A stretch of DNA of 64,000 bases from Blautia sp. (GCA_023667395.1 JAMPAC010000012.1:1-64000), one strand, 5' to 3'. Counted from the stretch's first letter, positions 25,448-35,477 are shown. Made by a program: numbers and translations. Notes: generated from the sequence alone by a model not told the origin.

Positions 25448-26572
25448 TCAAGAAAACATTTGACGCCGCCGGTCCAGCAGGATACATAATCCCGTCACGA
25501 CCACGGTATAGGCGGCCATTCCCCACAGATAACGGCTGTCATGAATGGAGCGCAGGTAATAATAGGGCGGCAAAAGCAGCTTCACCGCCCGCCAGCCGTT
25601 AAAAGTCACAAACACCGGGCTGAAAACCGCCATGACCAGCAGCAGGATGGGAATGACGCTCCCAAGGCGCTCCAGCGTGCGGCACAGCAGCCTCAACAGA
25701 TTGGCCAGGGCTGCGATGCAGCAGGAAAACAATACCGCCCCCAACGCTTCCACAGGCCAGGCTGTGATCAGTCCCCCGCTCCACAGGGCCATAAGCAGCA
25801 CGATCACCCCATCGCACAGCAGCACCGCCTGCATTCCGAACGCTGTCCGAAGCCTGCGCCCCAGCGGGATCCTGTCGAAAATCCCTTCCCGCTCATCCTG
25901 CAGGAAATACATGGCGCCCGCCAGGCCGCACAGCATCAGCCAGAGCGCCAGCATTCCCCGGACGGGCGCAAGCAGATAATCCCCGTTCTCCCACTCCGTA
26001 CCGTCCAGGAGCGTGATCCGGAAAAGGTCGCTGTCCATCCTGGTCTCATGGTAGGTTTCCAGCAGTTCCTCCTCGCTCAACGCTCCCAGCCCGCAGTCCT
26101 CCCTGACGAAATCCCGATAGACTTCATAGGAATAGTAGGGATACAGGACACTGCACAAGATCTCCCTGGAGAGAACAAGCAGCACATTGTCCTCCCGTTC
26201 CACCATGGTCACCACCGGCTCCACAACCCTGCCGACTGCCACCTGCTCCATTACTCCGCCCAGATCCTCCGGAAAGATCCAGGCGGCGTCAGCCTCGCCT
26301 CCCGCAACCAGCGCCCGGGCCTCCTCCTGCGTCTCACAGAACACATATCTCAGAAGTCCCCTTTCCTCCGTCAGCTGTCGCACGATCTCCTCCGTCAGGC
26401 CGTCCCGGGGATCTTCCCGGTATATGGCAATGCACGCCATCCCGCTTTCCTCCCGCAGGGCAAGGCGCATCCCTGCGGTCAGAGCCGGAACCAGGCAAAG
26501 AATCATCCAGAAACTGCACTTTTTGAACAGCCGCTTATTCAGCAGCCGGAATCTTACCGCCAACTGCCACAT
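25448..26572 (-). CDS. ABC-2 type exporter permease B
   Basis: 374 residues. One N-terminal helix (FWMILCLVPALTAGMRLAL), a large external domain of about 160 residues, then five helices, the YhgE/ABC-2 layout of heterodimeric exporters. The ATG starts 1 nt after the previous permease stop. It pairs with the 26574-27815 permease and the 27816-28484 ATPase. Substrate unknown. Confidence 0.8.
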   Translation of the reverse strand: MWQLAVRFRLLNKRLFKKCSFWMILCLVPALTAGMRLALREESGMACIAIYREDPRDGLTEEIVRQLTEERGLLRYVFCETQEEARALVAGGEADAAWIFPEDLGGVMEQVAVGRVVEPVVTMVEREDNVLLVLSREILCSVLYPYYSYEVYRDFVREDCGLGALSEEELLETYHETRMDSDLFRITLLDGTEWENGDYLLAPVRGMLALWLMLCGLAGAMYFLQDEREGIFDRIPLGRRLRTAFGMQAVLLCDGVIVLLMALWSGGLITAWPVEALGAVLFSCCIAALANLLRLLCRTLERLGSVIPILLLVMAVFSPVFVTFNGWRAVKLLLPPYYYLRSIHDSRYLWGMAAYTVVVTGLCILLDRRRQMFS

Positions 26573-26573
26573 A

Positions 26574-27815
26574 TCACTTTCCTCTTTCCGTTCTCAGCTT
26601 CCGAACAGCCACGGCCAGCCCCAGGAACAACGCCAGATATAACACTGTGACGCATCCGGCGGACACCGGCGCGTCCCCCGCGACGCCTCCCTGCACATAG
26701 CGCACCGCCGCGCCCACGGGCAGACAGCTGCCTGCTTTCTGTAAAATATCGGGGAAAAAAGTATATGGGTAAAAACATCCTGCCAGATACCCCATGACGA
26801 TACTGCACGTGAATTGTAGCAGGATACTTCCCACCATGCCGGACACCATCTCATAGATCAGAAACTGCAGGGCGCTCAACATCAGGGAAACCGGAACCAA
26901 TAACAGAAAAAGTTCCTTCTGCGCTTCCGCGCCGGAATACTTCCACTCCTCTATCCCCAGAATGCCTGCGCTGTGCAAGATGCCCACCAGCAAAACCGCT
27001 TCGGCCAGGTATAACAGGTTCATCACCGCATACGCCAGGTATTCCCCGACCACCTGGGCGGCAGCCCCCGTGCCCTTTGACGCCAGCAGGCTGTTCAGTT
27101 CCCTGTTTCTGCACGCAAACAGCGGGCTGCCAATGACCCCCGCCAGCATCAGGAAGAATACCAGCAGTCCGCAAAGGTAATAGCCCGCAGCGGATAATCC
27201 GTCACGGATACCCAAAAAATCCTGTCCGCACAGATCCGTCCGATTTAATACCACACCAAAAAAACGCAGGTTAAGTTCGTCCGTATACCCGCCGACCATT
27301 TCCGCCATCCCCTGGTCGTACAACACTCTCTGCATCCCAAACACGGCGCTCTGGGAACTCAGAACCAGATTGGACACAATATCCGCCAATTCCCCCGCCA
27401 GGCTCGCAAATATCCCGTCGCCGTTTGTGGTGACGATCTCCGCACGGATATCGTTTCTCCCATAGACCAGGGAATCCACCAGACCGTCCGGTATCCGGAC
27501 ATAACAGGAAAGTTTCCCACTCTTCAGCGCCCGGTCAGCCTCCTCCTCTGTCAGCGTCTGGAAATGCACCATATACCGGGATGTGTCTATGGACTGTATG
27601 GCCTGTACCCCAAATCCCAGATAACTGTCGGTGGTATTTCCCACCAGGCCGACTTCAAACAGGGTCTGCTCTTTCTCATGATCCCCGTTTTTCATCAGCA
27701 GCCACGCGCCCGTTCCCAGGCACAGGATCAGCAGGAGCATCCAGAACTGCATGGCGGGCAGCATCCTGCCTATGCGCTTGATCTGTATCCAAAAATAACG
27801 AATGTATCCGCCCAT
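26574..27815 (-). CDS. ABC-2 type exporter permease A
   Basis: 413 residues with the same layout: a helix near residues 20-40 (LPAMQFWMLLLILCLGTGAW), an extracellular domain, and C-terminal helices including GMVGSILLQFTCSIVMGYLA. It starts directly at the ATPase stop. Together the three genes encode one exporter. Confidence 0.8.
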   Translation of the reverse strand: MGGYIRYFWIQIKRIGRMLPAMQFWMLLLILCLGTGAWLLMKNGDHEKEQTLFEVGLVGNTTDSYLGFGVQAIQSIDTSRYMVHFQTLTEEEADRALKSGKLSCYVRIPDGLVDSLVYGRNDIRAEIVTTNGDGIFASLAGELADIVSNLVLSSQSAVFGMQRVLYDQGMAEMVGGYTDELNLRFFGVVLNRTDLCGQDFLGIRDGLSAAGYYLCGLLVFFLMLAGVIGSPLFACRNRELNSLLASKGTGAAAQVVGEYLAYAVMNLLYLAEAVLLVGILHSAGILGIEEWKYSGAEAQKELFLLLVPVSLMLSALQFLIYEMVSGMVGSILLQFTCSIVMGYLAGCFYPYTFFPDILQKAGSCLPVGAAVRYVQGGVAGDAPVSAGCVTVLYLALFLGLAVAVRKLRTERGK

Positions 27816-28484
27816 CTACAAACACCTTTCCAGACGGCGGATATCCCCGTCATACGCATAGGGGGTCAGCGTGCCCTGTTTCAGGATATGGCACTCATCG
27901 CAGAATTCCATTTCCTGCATGTCATGGGTCGTGAGCAGTATGATCCCTCCGTCCATCCTGTATTGCTCCAGGTAATCGCGGATCCGCCCCTTGCAGGCCA
28001 GATCCAGGGCTGATGTGGGTTCGTCCAGAAGCAGGATCTTCGGTCTGCTGACCACCACGCATCCCAGGGACAGCCTCTTCTTCATCCCCCCCGACATCTT
28101 CCGCACGGGAACTTTCAGGAACCCGTCTATCCCCAGCAGAGCCAGCACACCGTCCGTCAGTTCTTTCTTCAGCGTCCGCCTGTCATACCACAGGCGCAGG
28201 TTATCCCAGGCCGTCAGTTCCTCGAACAGCGGATTTCCCTGGGGGACATAGCCCAGCACATTCGTCCGGAATCCCTGATCCTGCAGCAGATCCCTTCCCT
28301 GATACAGGAAGCTGCCTCCGTCCGCTTTCTGCACGCCGGCCAGGATGGAGAGCAGCGTTGATTTTCCGCAGCCGTTGCTCCCCAGAATACCGATGCATCT
28401 TCCCTCGCCAGCCTTCAGGGATACGCTTTCCAGCACCTTTTTTTCCTTATAGGACTTTTGAATCCCTGCCAACTCTATCCCCAT
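27816..28484 (-). CDS. ABC transporter ATP-binding protein
   Basis: 222 residues from ATG 28484, which follows GGGAGGCCGTTG; the longer frame would run into the upstream gene. Walker A GSNGCGKST, Q-loop region GYVPQGNP, signature MSGGMKKRL and Walker B ILLLDEPTSALD, then the H-loop LLTTHDM. It powers the two permeases downstream. The first gene of this set, the zinc-ribbon protein, ends 34 nt upstream. Confidence 0.9.
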   Translation of the reverse strand: MGIELAGIQKSYKEKKVLESVSLKAGEGRCIGILGSNGCGKSTLLSILAGVQKADGGSFLYQGRDLLQDQGFRTNVLGYVPQGNPLFEELTAWDNLRLWYDRRTLKKELTDGVLALLGIDGFLKVPVRKMSGGMKKRLSLGCVVVSRPKILLLDEPTSALDLACKGRIRDYLEQYRMDGGIILLTTHDMQEMEFCDECHILKQGTLTPYAYDGDIRRLERCL

Positions 28485-28518
28485 CAACGGCCTCCCGGGC
28501 TTTCCCTGAAAAAAATTA

Positions 28519-30387
28519 CTATAGATAATAATCCAACATATCCTCCAGATCGTCAAGGCTGCGTTCCAGCATCCTCGCCAGACCTTTCAACACGTCAGTC
28601 TTTTCCAGTGTGTCAATGAATTTCTCCCATTCGATCCCCTCGTAATAGTCCATAAAATCATCCGCATCCTCAATCATGATAACGGATTTGCCCTTGGGAA
28701 CGGAAGCCTTGGAACCGTTGCCGGACTTCAGGGCCAGGGTCATGCTCAGGAACATATCCTTGCCATCGTTTACAGCAACAGTGCAATCAACGGACTTCGC
28801 CGAGGACTTGCAGTCAACCACAAAGCTTAGATCATTTATAATGGCAGAGGCGCCTGTAATATCAAGCGCACTGTTCAAGGCCATGTTCAGGGCGGGGGAC
28901 AGTTCTATTTCTGCCTTTCCATTCAGATGCCCCTCTTTCAGCTGCTTCATATCAAGTTTTGTGACTGTCATTTCCAGGACGGTCGCGCCACTGACTTTCA
29001 CATTAAAATCTCCGGTCAGCAGATCTCCTGATTTCTTACCCTGTCCGGAAAGTTCGAAAACTTCACTGCCATATGATTCCGCAGTGATCTCATAGGCGAC
29101 CTGGCTGCCTTTACTTGCAGAGAGTGCGCTGAACGTGCTGTAAGAACCATTCCACTCTTCCTGTTCCATGCTCCAGCCGATGATATTACCCTTGCGATCC
29201 ACATACAGCTTCAGCGTGATCTCTTCATCCTCATCCACATAATAATCCAGGTCGTCCAGCATCTCATCCAGGGCATCCACAAAATCATCATATACATCAT
29301 CGCCGTCTTCGCCCATGGCTTCCACGACACCCACAATGATCTTCTCCAGCTCCTTATCTTCCTGAGCCTCTTCCGCAACCGCTTCCAGGATCTCCTGCAT
29401 CGCATCCCCGTCGATGGTTACGTCCAGTTCCGTGCATTTCTGGGAAATACTTTCCACTTTCAGTTCCGTCTTCCGTCCGATCTCCACATCATCAATGTTC
29501 TCCAGCACAAGGATAAAATAGCGTTTGATCAGCTTCTCCACCTCGCCCTGTTTGGGAAGCGCCTGGATCAATTCTTTATTTGCTTTCTGGGAGTCCGCAA
29601 GATCGTCTTTATCAACATTCAGGATCTCTTCCATATCAACGCCCATATACGTCTTGTTCAGTTCGGGAATCTGCAGATACACGTCCCCCTCTTCCATATC
29701 CATCACCATGTTGGCGGAGAGCAGACTGACTTTGTTCAGGGCAGTGGTCAGCCCATAGCCCAGCACACCGTCCTTGATGGATACATCCGCCCCGATTGTC
29801 AGGCTCTTCAGTTTGGACAGGTCAATGCCCGTGTTAGCGCCGCTGACAGCGCCCGCCAATTCTATGAGGTTCGCTACTTTTTTCCCAGGTTCCAGGGTAA
29901 AAGTGCCGCTGTAGCTTGTGTCATAAAGTTCCATTTCCGAGACAATATTGCTATAATTATCCCCGATCAGGTCAGCCGTATCGCCCAACGCTTTTTTCCC
30001 TACAAACTGGAAGTACTTTTCAGGGGATGAAAATGTCCTGTGCAGGAAATTGTTCAGCCGCGCACCATTGGCAATGCAGAGGACGGCCGCCACCAGGACA
30101 GCCGCGCACCCGATCAACCATATCTTGTTCTTTCCGCTGAATATCTTCTTCAGGATACCGCCTTCCCCGCTGGCTTTCTTCCAGGCGTTCTTGCCCTTTT
30201 CACCAAATTCCTGCGCCTTTTGGGCAACGTTTTCCGCTGCCTGGGATGCGGCTCCCGCCATCTTGTCCATATCGATCTTACCCGCTCCTCCGGACGCAGG
30301 CTGTTCCGGAGCCTCCACAGGGGCGCCGCAGGTGGGGCAGAACTTATCCCCATCTTCAATGTTGCTTCCGCACTTTTTACAAAACAT
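28519..30387 (-). CDS. Zinc-ribbon, single-pass protein with large outer domain
   Basis: 622 residues from ATG 30387; a GTG one codon earlier is possible. Ribbon CKKCGSNIEDGDKFCPTCG, an Ala/Lys-rich amphipathic helix, one membrane helix (IWLIGCAAVLVAAVLCIANG), then about 500 acidic residues predicted outside the cell with beta-rich repeats (ITLKLYVDRKGNIIGWSMEQ). The outer part has an Asp/Glu-rich segment (DDLDYYVDEDEE). It sits ahead of the ABC genes on the same strand, so a substrate-capture or regulatory role is plausible but unproven. Confidence 0.75.
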   Translation of the reverse strand: MFCKKCGSNIEDGDKFCPTCGAPVEAPEQPASGGAGKIDMDKMAGAASQAAENVAQKAQEFGEKGKNAWKKASGEGGILKKIFSGKNKIWLIGCAAVLVAAVLCIANGARLNNFLHRTFSSPEKYFQFVGKKALGDTADLIGDNYSNIVSEMELYDTSYSGTFTLEPGKKVANLIELAGAVSGANTGIDLSKLKSLTIGADVSIKDGVLGYGLTTALNKVSLLSANMVMDMEEGDVYLQIPELNKTYMGVDMEEILNVDKDDLADSQKANKELIQALPKQGEVEKLIKRYFILVLENIDDVEIGRKTELKVESISQKCTELDVTIDGDAMQEILEAVAEEAQEDKELEKIIVGVVEAMGEDGDDVYDDFVDALDEMLDDLDYYVDEDEEITLKLYVDRKGNIIGWSMEQEEWNGSYSTFSALSASKGSQVAYEITAESYGSEVFELSGQGKKSGDLLTGDFNVKVSGATVLEMTVTKLDMKQLKEGHLNGKAEIELSPALNMALNSALDITGASAIINDLSFVVDCKSSAKSVDCTVAVNDGKDMFLSMTLALKSGNGSKASVPKGKSVIMIEDADDFMDYYEGIEWEKFIDTLEKTDVLKGLARMLERSLDDLEDMLDYYL

Positions 30388-30724
30388 CACTTTTCTCCTC
30401 TCCTTATTTTGGCCGCAAAAAACAAAAAATCACCATCACGGAAATGGCGATCTTACTTAAAAATATATACACGAACTACACAGAAATTATCTGTCTGTTT
30501 ATCTGCCCGTCCATCCGTCAAATTATCCTTAGCCGTATACATATCCGCAACCCTGATTTATTAATTTTTTATTAATTTCCAAACTCATTATATGCCCCCC
30601 CCCACTCCCTTGTCAAGGAAAATCACTGTGGCTTTGCGAAGATGGTTTTGTGAAGTCCCTTGAAGACAGGTAACATCTAGCAGTTCAGCCCCGGTGGTGT
30701 CCGGCAACTTAACGGTTTGCTACT

Positions 30725-30914
30725 GGGGGACGGCGGCGTCATGCAGTCCTGTTCTGTGCGGACGGGACAACGCGGTGCTGAACTAACTGCCAACTACGAC
30801 TAGCACGCGGATAGGGCATCCGCGTTCAAGTCTCCGTAGGCAGTGGATTTCATCCCCGCTAAGTGCGTCCCCCAAAGTCCGCACAGAACAGGGCAACACG
30901 TCTCCGCCGTCCCC
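30725..30914 (+). mobile_element. M-family MITE-like element, copy M3
   Basis: Same terminal inverted repeats and internal blocks as M1 and M2 (GTCCTGTTCTGTGCGGACGG at the left, CCAAAGTCCGCACAGAACAG at the right). It occupies the middle of a 590-bp gene-free gap (30391-30978). That gap also has a C9 run at 30595-30603 and an AT-rich segment. No ORF is supported. Confidence 0.75.
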
Positions 30915-30978
30915 TTAGCGCCAAGCCACCAGACACCACGGGGCTACGCTGTCACATTTTGCGGAAATACCGGGCATC

Positions 30979-31461
30979 TCAGTGGAAAAGCCCGCCCAGC
31001 CAGGACACTGCTTCCCCCAGCTTATCGCTGAGTTCCCTGATCTTCTCCACTGCGTCGTTGAGGGTCTTCAGGGCCTGGGTGAGTTCCGCCGTATCCAGTC
31101 CCTCTATGGCCGAATTGATGGCGTCCACATCCAGCCGCTCTATGGTCGAGTTCAGCGCCTCCACATCCAGTTCGCCCAGAGATTCCGCCACCCGGTTCCA
31201 GTCCACCGTCTCCAGGGTATCATTGACATGAACCAGGGTGGCGTTCAAACTCTCCACGTCCAGCTGCGACACCTTTTCCACCACAGGGGCGCAGGCCTCG
31301 CCCAGTTCCCGCACCCTGGCGGACAGCAGGATCCCGCCTGCCAGCAGGCAGAGCGTCAGAACGGAAGAGATCATGCAGATGACCCGCGTGAACTTAAGCT
31401 CCCTCATCAATTTGGAATCTGTTGTGTTATTTTCCATCGGCTTATCCTTTCCTGAACTCAT
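30979..31461 (-). CDS. Single-pass membrane protein with pentad-like helical repeats
   Basis: 160 residues. One membrane helix (VICMISSVLTLCLLAGGILL, near residues 28-48), then an outer segment with repeated LDVEALNSTIERLD / LDVDAINSAIEGLD units, about 10-12 residues each. They predict a long amphipathic rod or coiled coil. It overlaps the upstream glycosylase by 4 bp. Function unknown. Confidence 0.7.
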   Translation of the reverse strand: MSSGKDKPMENNTTDSKLMRELKFTRVICMISSVLTLCLLAGGILLSARVRELGEACAPVVEKVSQLDVESLNATLVHVNDTLETVDWNRVAESLGELDVEALNSTIERLDVDAINSAIEGLDTAELTQALKTLNDAVEKIRELSDKLGEAVSWLGGLFH

Positions 31462-32294
31462 TTGCGTTTTCCCCGGTCAGAAGCGCCAGCCCCGGTCAGT
31501 TCATAATAAAAGATATACTGCTGCAGCACTCCCTGAAACCCGTCATAACGTTCCATGGGAAATCCCTGTCCATAATGCGCCTGCAGGGCCTGGTTAATGT
31601 GGGTGTCCACGGGAAAAGCTTCCAGCTGGTGCAGCGCGAACAGACAGACGCAGTCCGCCACTTTCCCGCCTGCCCCATACAATTTCATCAGTTCTCCCCG
31701 CGCCTCCCTGTAAGGAAGACGGCTGACGTATTCCAGGTCAAAGCCTCCGTCCGCAACGCTCTTCGCCGCCCTTACCACATATTTACTGCGATACCCCAGG
31801 TTACATTCCATCAAGGCGTCCTCCTCCAGACCCGCCAGCGCTTCCGGCGCAGGAAAGGCATAAAAAGCCTCCCCGCAGCCATCGATCAGCCTTTCCCCAT
31901 ATCGCTCACAGAGTTTTTCGATGCAGCGGCGGATCCGGGTAATATTGTTCCGCTGCGAGATCAGGAAAGAGACCGTCATTTCCCACAGATCCTGCCTCAG
32001 GATCCGGATACCTCCGCCAAACTCCGCCGCATTTTTCAGGTACGCGTCGTCAGGGTCTATCCGGCTGGCATAGGAAGCATAATCGCCCCTCAGGTCAAAA
32101 TATTCTTCCCAAAAATCGCCAAATTCCGCTTCCTCACAGTAAAAAGCGACTTCTTCCCCCTGCTGTTCCAGTTCCAGGCAGCGTTTCCCGGCAATCACGC
32201 GATACCGCCCGTCCGGTTTTTGTTCCATGCGGAAACACTGACCGGATCCACAGATCTGCTCCGGGCTGAAATGTTCTGTTTTTCGATTTATCAT
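31458..32294 (-). CDS. ogg: 8-oxoguanine DNA glycosylase, Ogg type
   Basis: 278 residues. Bifunctional HhH-GPD glycosylase/AP lyase removing 8-oxoG. The helix-hairpin-helix is LYGAGGKVADCVCLFAL, with the catalytic Lys in GGKVADC, and the catalytic Asp is in FPVDTHIN. The N-terminal OGG_N-like beta domain is present (FSPEQICGSGQCFRMEQKPD). Family length is normal. The start is an ATG with a weak upstream site. Confidence 0.9.
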   Translation of the reverse strand: MINRKTEHFSPEQICGSGQCFRMEQKPDGRYRVIAGKRCLELEQQGEEVAFYCEEAEFGDFWEEYFDLRGDYASYASRIDPDDAYLKNAAEFGGGIRILRQDLWEMTVSFLISQRNNITRIRRCIEKLCERYGERLIDGCGEAFYAFPAPEALAGLEEDALMECNLGYRSKYVVRAAKSVADGGFDLEYVSRLPYREARGELMKLYGAGGKVADCVCLFALHQLEAFPVDTHINQALQAHYGQGFPMERYDGFQGVLQQYIFYYELTGAGASDRGKRK

Positions 32295-32441
32295 TTGAAA
32301 ATATCCCGCTTTCCGTCACAGTATCCGGCTTCGTTCCATTTGACTATAGCAGTTCGGGCATGAAAAAACAACCCTTTCTTCGCCATGCGTGTAACCTTGC
32401 CGCGATGACAGATTTCCCCTGCCCGCATTCTTCCCAAAACC

Positions 32442-35400
32442 TTAATGCTTCACGGAAAAGTAATCGATCAGAATCTCCTTAATATGGTTATAACGTCTGG
32501 CATAGGAATTTTCCACACGGATGATCTGCATATTATGAGCCCGGCAAATCTCGTTTTTCTTTCGGTCACGGTTCTTGACAACCTCATCCTCAAAATGCTC
32601 CCTGCCGTCCAGTTCTATGGCCAACACCGGAATATCCGCCTGTCCCTGCCTTTCATACACCACAAAGTCAAACCGCCCCGAGTAAAACAGGTCGCTGTAG
32701 TTTATATTACTTTCAAAAACCTGGGAGATCGCCACCTCTTTTTTGATATCAAAGCGATTCTGGGACAGCCAGATATTCTCCAGCGCGTGGTTCAGATTTG
32801 CCATAAAAGCATCCTCCGTTGCCGTGCTGAAAGGCTTTACGCCTAACGCTCTGGAGTTGGCGCGCTTCTCGGTAACCTGGGATTCCCCATTCCTTTTTAC
32901 ATATTCCACCAGTTCGAAAAGGTCGTCCTCACCGCCTTTCTGATGCAGGCGCCTGAGATTCTCCATATCCGAAAGCACGATCAGCTTTTCCCTTGCGCGG
33001 GAGGTCGCCACATTGATCAGTTCCTTATTATTTTTCAGCCATTCATAAGTTCCCGCCTGGGTCTGGTCAGTGATCGCCGTGGAAAACAACACCACATCTT
33101 TCTCGTCCCCCTGAAAAGCATGGACCGTTCCGCACGCCACATTCTGCAGTTTCTCCCTCTGCAATGCCTCCTCGATCAGCTTTTTCTGATTGACAAACGG
33201 CGTGATGACCCCGATCGACTTATCCCTGTTCAGGCACGCGTACCGGATGATCTCTTCCACCTCGCGGTCGGCCGTGTTCCTGATCCCACTGCGGTTACTC
33301 TTGATATCCACATATACCAGCGGCTGAGGCTCGGTGCTTCGGGAACAGATATTCAGCCTGGAATTATAATATTTTCTGTTATTAAATTCAATGATCTTCC
33401 GGTTGCAGCGGTAATGGTTGTGGAGAAGCACTTCGTCGCTCACCGCGTCACAGGCGAGAAACGTCTTGTAAACGGAATTCTTCCTGTAATCATACTCGTC
33501 TCCCACCTGATACCGCTTCCGCAGCTTCCGGTTTGTCATCTCATCCAATAAGATCACCGGATTCAGCTGCTGGGGATCCCCCACCAGCATCAGGTTTTCC
33601 CCCCGGATCACCGGCACCAGGGAAACTGCCGTATTGCACTGGCTTGCTTCATCTATGATGGTCATATCAAACATGGGCTCCGGCTCCCCCAGTTTATGCG
33701 CGGATATGCATGTGGTGATCATGACCGGAAAGATCTTCTGCAGGTTTTTCACATTTTCCGTCTTACTGAGATATTGACTGAAACGGAGCGCCTGCTTGTC
33801 CTCCTCTTCCTCGTCCAGGATATGCCGCAGTTCTTCGTACTTTTTCTCCTTCAGCCTTTTAATATAACGGGCGGAAGTGTAAAAGAGGTATTGATACAGT
33901 TCCTCCAGATCATGGTCAAGCAGCGCAAGCGCTTCCCTGTCCGTTATCTCCCCTGCAGCGCTGATCCTTTTCTGGACCTGATCCAGCTGCCTGCCCTGCA
34001 GATCCGCCTGAAAGGGAACCATTTCCAGGGAAGCTTTGAGCCTTTTCTGATATTCCATCATACGGTTCAGCGTTTCCTGCCGCTCCTTTAAGTCAAGCAC
34101 ATCCTCGTACTTTTTTAAAAGGTTCGACAGCTTTTTTGCGCGTTCCGTCCGATCCCCCTTATTCCTGTCCAGGGTGGATTCAAACACGGTAACCGTCTGC
34201 ACCTGCATGTACACTTTTTTGATATAGGCAACCGCCTCCTTCACCTTGTCCATATTTCCCACGCGCAGCACGGGAAAGGGAATCTTTCTCCCCCGATATT
34301 CCATGGCAAGCAGTTTCTCGAACACACTGTTGATGGGATGGTTGTTATAGGAAGCGAAAAGGACTGTCCTCTCATTAAAAAAAGCCGTCACTATGGTATT
34401 GATGATCGTATTTGTCTTTCCTGTCCCGGGAGGCCCCTGAATATATGCCACCGGATATTTCATGGCATTATGAATGGCCAGAAGCTGATCCAGATTGATC
34501 CGGTCGTCGATCAGGGTGATCGGATAGTCTTTCCTGCGTCTGGGCCTGTTCAGAAGATCTCCGAAAAATGCACTGATGGGCACAGTGGCTTTCCCCTCAT
34601 TATATCGGTCGATGATCGCCCGATATTCCTTATGCAGATCCAGAACCACCTCCATTCCCAGGCCGATCACATATGGCATATCATCCACCCCCATGACCTG
34701 TCTGGTATGTGCCGTGACACAGTCCTTGATCCGTTCCTGATTGGCCTCAAAATCCTTTAAAAGCTCATACTCCTCCGCGTCCAGATATTTACGGATATTT
34801 TCCTTCGTCTCACCCATTACAAATTCCGTGCATATGGTAATGTCATCATCCGGCCGCAGCACTTTGTTTTTCACGTCAAGCTGCAGCTTCCGGTACGCCA
34901 GCACATACAATCCCCTGCTGGTATGTATGCTCAGAACATTCATGGCCAGCTGCTGGATGACCAGCTTCCCATCCTTTCTCTCGCGTTTCTCCATCTTATA
35001 CTGGAAATCTTTCACGATCATCTGAAACTGCGCTGTCGTCAGCTGGTAGCTTTCCCCGGAAAAGCTTTCCCTGTCCAGAAACCGAACCAGTTCAAAGTCT
35101 GAATAATAGGGCGTGGTATCCATGCGGTTGCACATCTCCAGGTAATTCAGGATTTTTAGATTGGCGGCGTTGTCAAACAATGGTTTATATTTATGAGGAT
35201 TCAGGTAAATATCCCTCACCAGCGCCTCATTCACCGGGCAATAGGACCCTTCTACGATCTGCGAGGACAGGATGGAATCCATATAGATCACATCATAGGA
35301 ATCCGTCGTGTATCTTCCCAGATGCAGCCCGTCAACGGAGAGTGTGCGTCTGGCCACATTCAGGTCGCGGATCCCGATCCAGTACTTCGTAATCTGTTCT

Positions 35401-35477
35401 TCCCTGTTCTTATATTCGATCTTCAGCCACTTTCCTTCATGGATGGCCCTGAAAATATCATGGTATACGCTGTTCAT
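32442..35477 (-). CDS. SF1 helicase-nuclease with WYL-like N-terminus
   Basis: About 1011 residues from ATG 35477 (AGGAG 6 nt upstream); ATG 35495 is an alternative. N-terminal 75 residues resemble a WYL/Sm-type domain (AIHEGKWLKIEYKN, TLSVDGLHLGRY). UPF1-like SF1 motifs: GPPGTGKTNT, TIIDEASQCN, GDPQQLNPV, HYRCNRKI, GTVHAFQGDEKDVV and VATSRAREKL. The C-terminal 100 residues form a DUF2726/Vsr-like PD-(D/E)XK nuclease (AIELDGREHFEDEVVKNRDR, then MQIIRVEN). A coiled-coil insertion of about 150 residues sits between helicase motifs I and II. The layout fits DNA/RNA processing or phage defence. Confidence 0.8.
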   Translation of the reverse strand: MNSVYHDIFRAIHEGKWLKIEYKNREEQITKYWIGIRDLNVARRTLSVDGLHLGRYTTDSYDVIYMDSILSSQIVEGSYCPVNEALVRDIYLNPHKYKPLFDNAANLKILNYLEMCNRMDTTPYYSDFELVRFLDRESFSGESYQLTTAQFQMIVKDFQYKMEKRERKDGKLVIQQLAMNVLSIHTSRGLYVLAYRKLQLDVKNKVLRPDDDITICTEFVMGETKENIRKYLDAEEYELLKDFEANQERIKDCVTAHTRQVMGVDDMPYVIGLGMEVVLDLHKEYRAIIDRYNEGKATVPISAFFGDLLNRPRRRKDYPITLIDDRINLDQLLAIHNAMKYPVAYIQGPPGTGKTNTIINTIVTAFFNERTVLFASYNNHPINSVFEKLLAMEYRGRKIPFPVLRVGNMDKVKEAVAYIKKVYMQVQTVTVFESTLDRNKGDRTERAKKLSNLLKKYEDVLDLKERQETLNRMMEYQKRLKASLEMVPFQADLQGRQLDQVQKRISAAGEITDREALALLDHDLEELYQYLFYTSARYIKRLKEKKYEELRHILDEEEEDKQALRFSQYLSKTENVKNLQKIFPVMITTCISAHKLGEPEPMFDMTIIDEASQCNTAVSLVPVIRGENLMLVGDPQQLNPVILLDEMTNRKLRKRYQVGDEYDYRKNSVYKTFLACDAVSDEVLLHNHYRCNRKIIEFNNRKYYNSRLNICSRSTEPQPLVYVDIKSNRSGIRNTADREVEEIIRYACLNRDKSIGVITPFVNQKKLIEEALQREKLQNVACGTVHAFQGDEKDVVLFSTAITDQTQAGTYEWLKNNKELINVATSRAREKLIVLSDMENLRRLHQKGGEDDLFELVEYVKRNGESQVTEKRANSRALGVKPFSTATEDAFMANLNHALENIWLSQNRFDIKKEVAISQVFESNINYSDLFYSGRFDFVVYERQGQADIPVLAIELDGREHFEDEVVKNRDRKKNEICRAHNMQIIRVENSYARRYNHIKEILIDYFSVKH

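Noticed and set aside
30595..30603. C9 tract as a phase-variation switch
   Set aside because: It is about 200 bp upstream of the nearest start on the minus strand and not in a gene or a recognisable promoter spacer.
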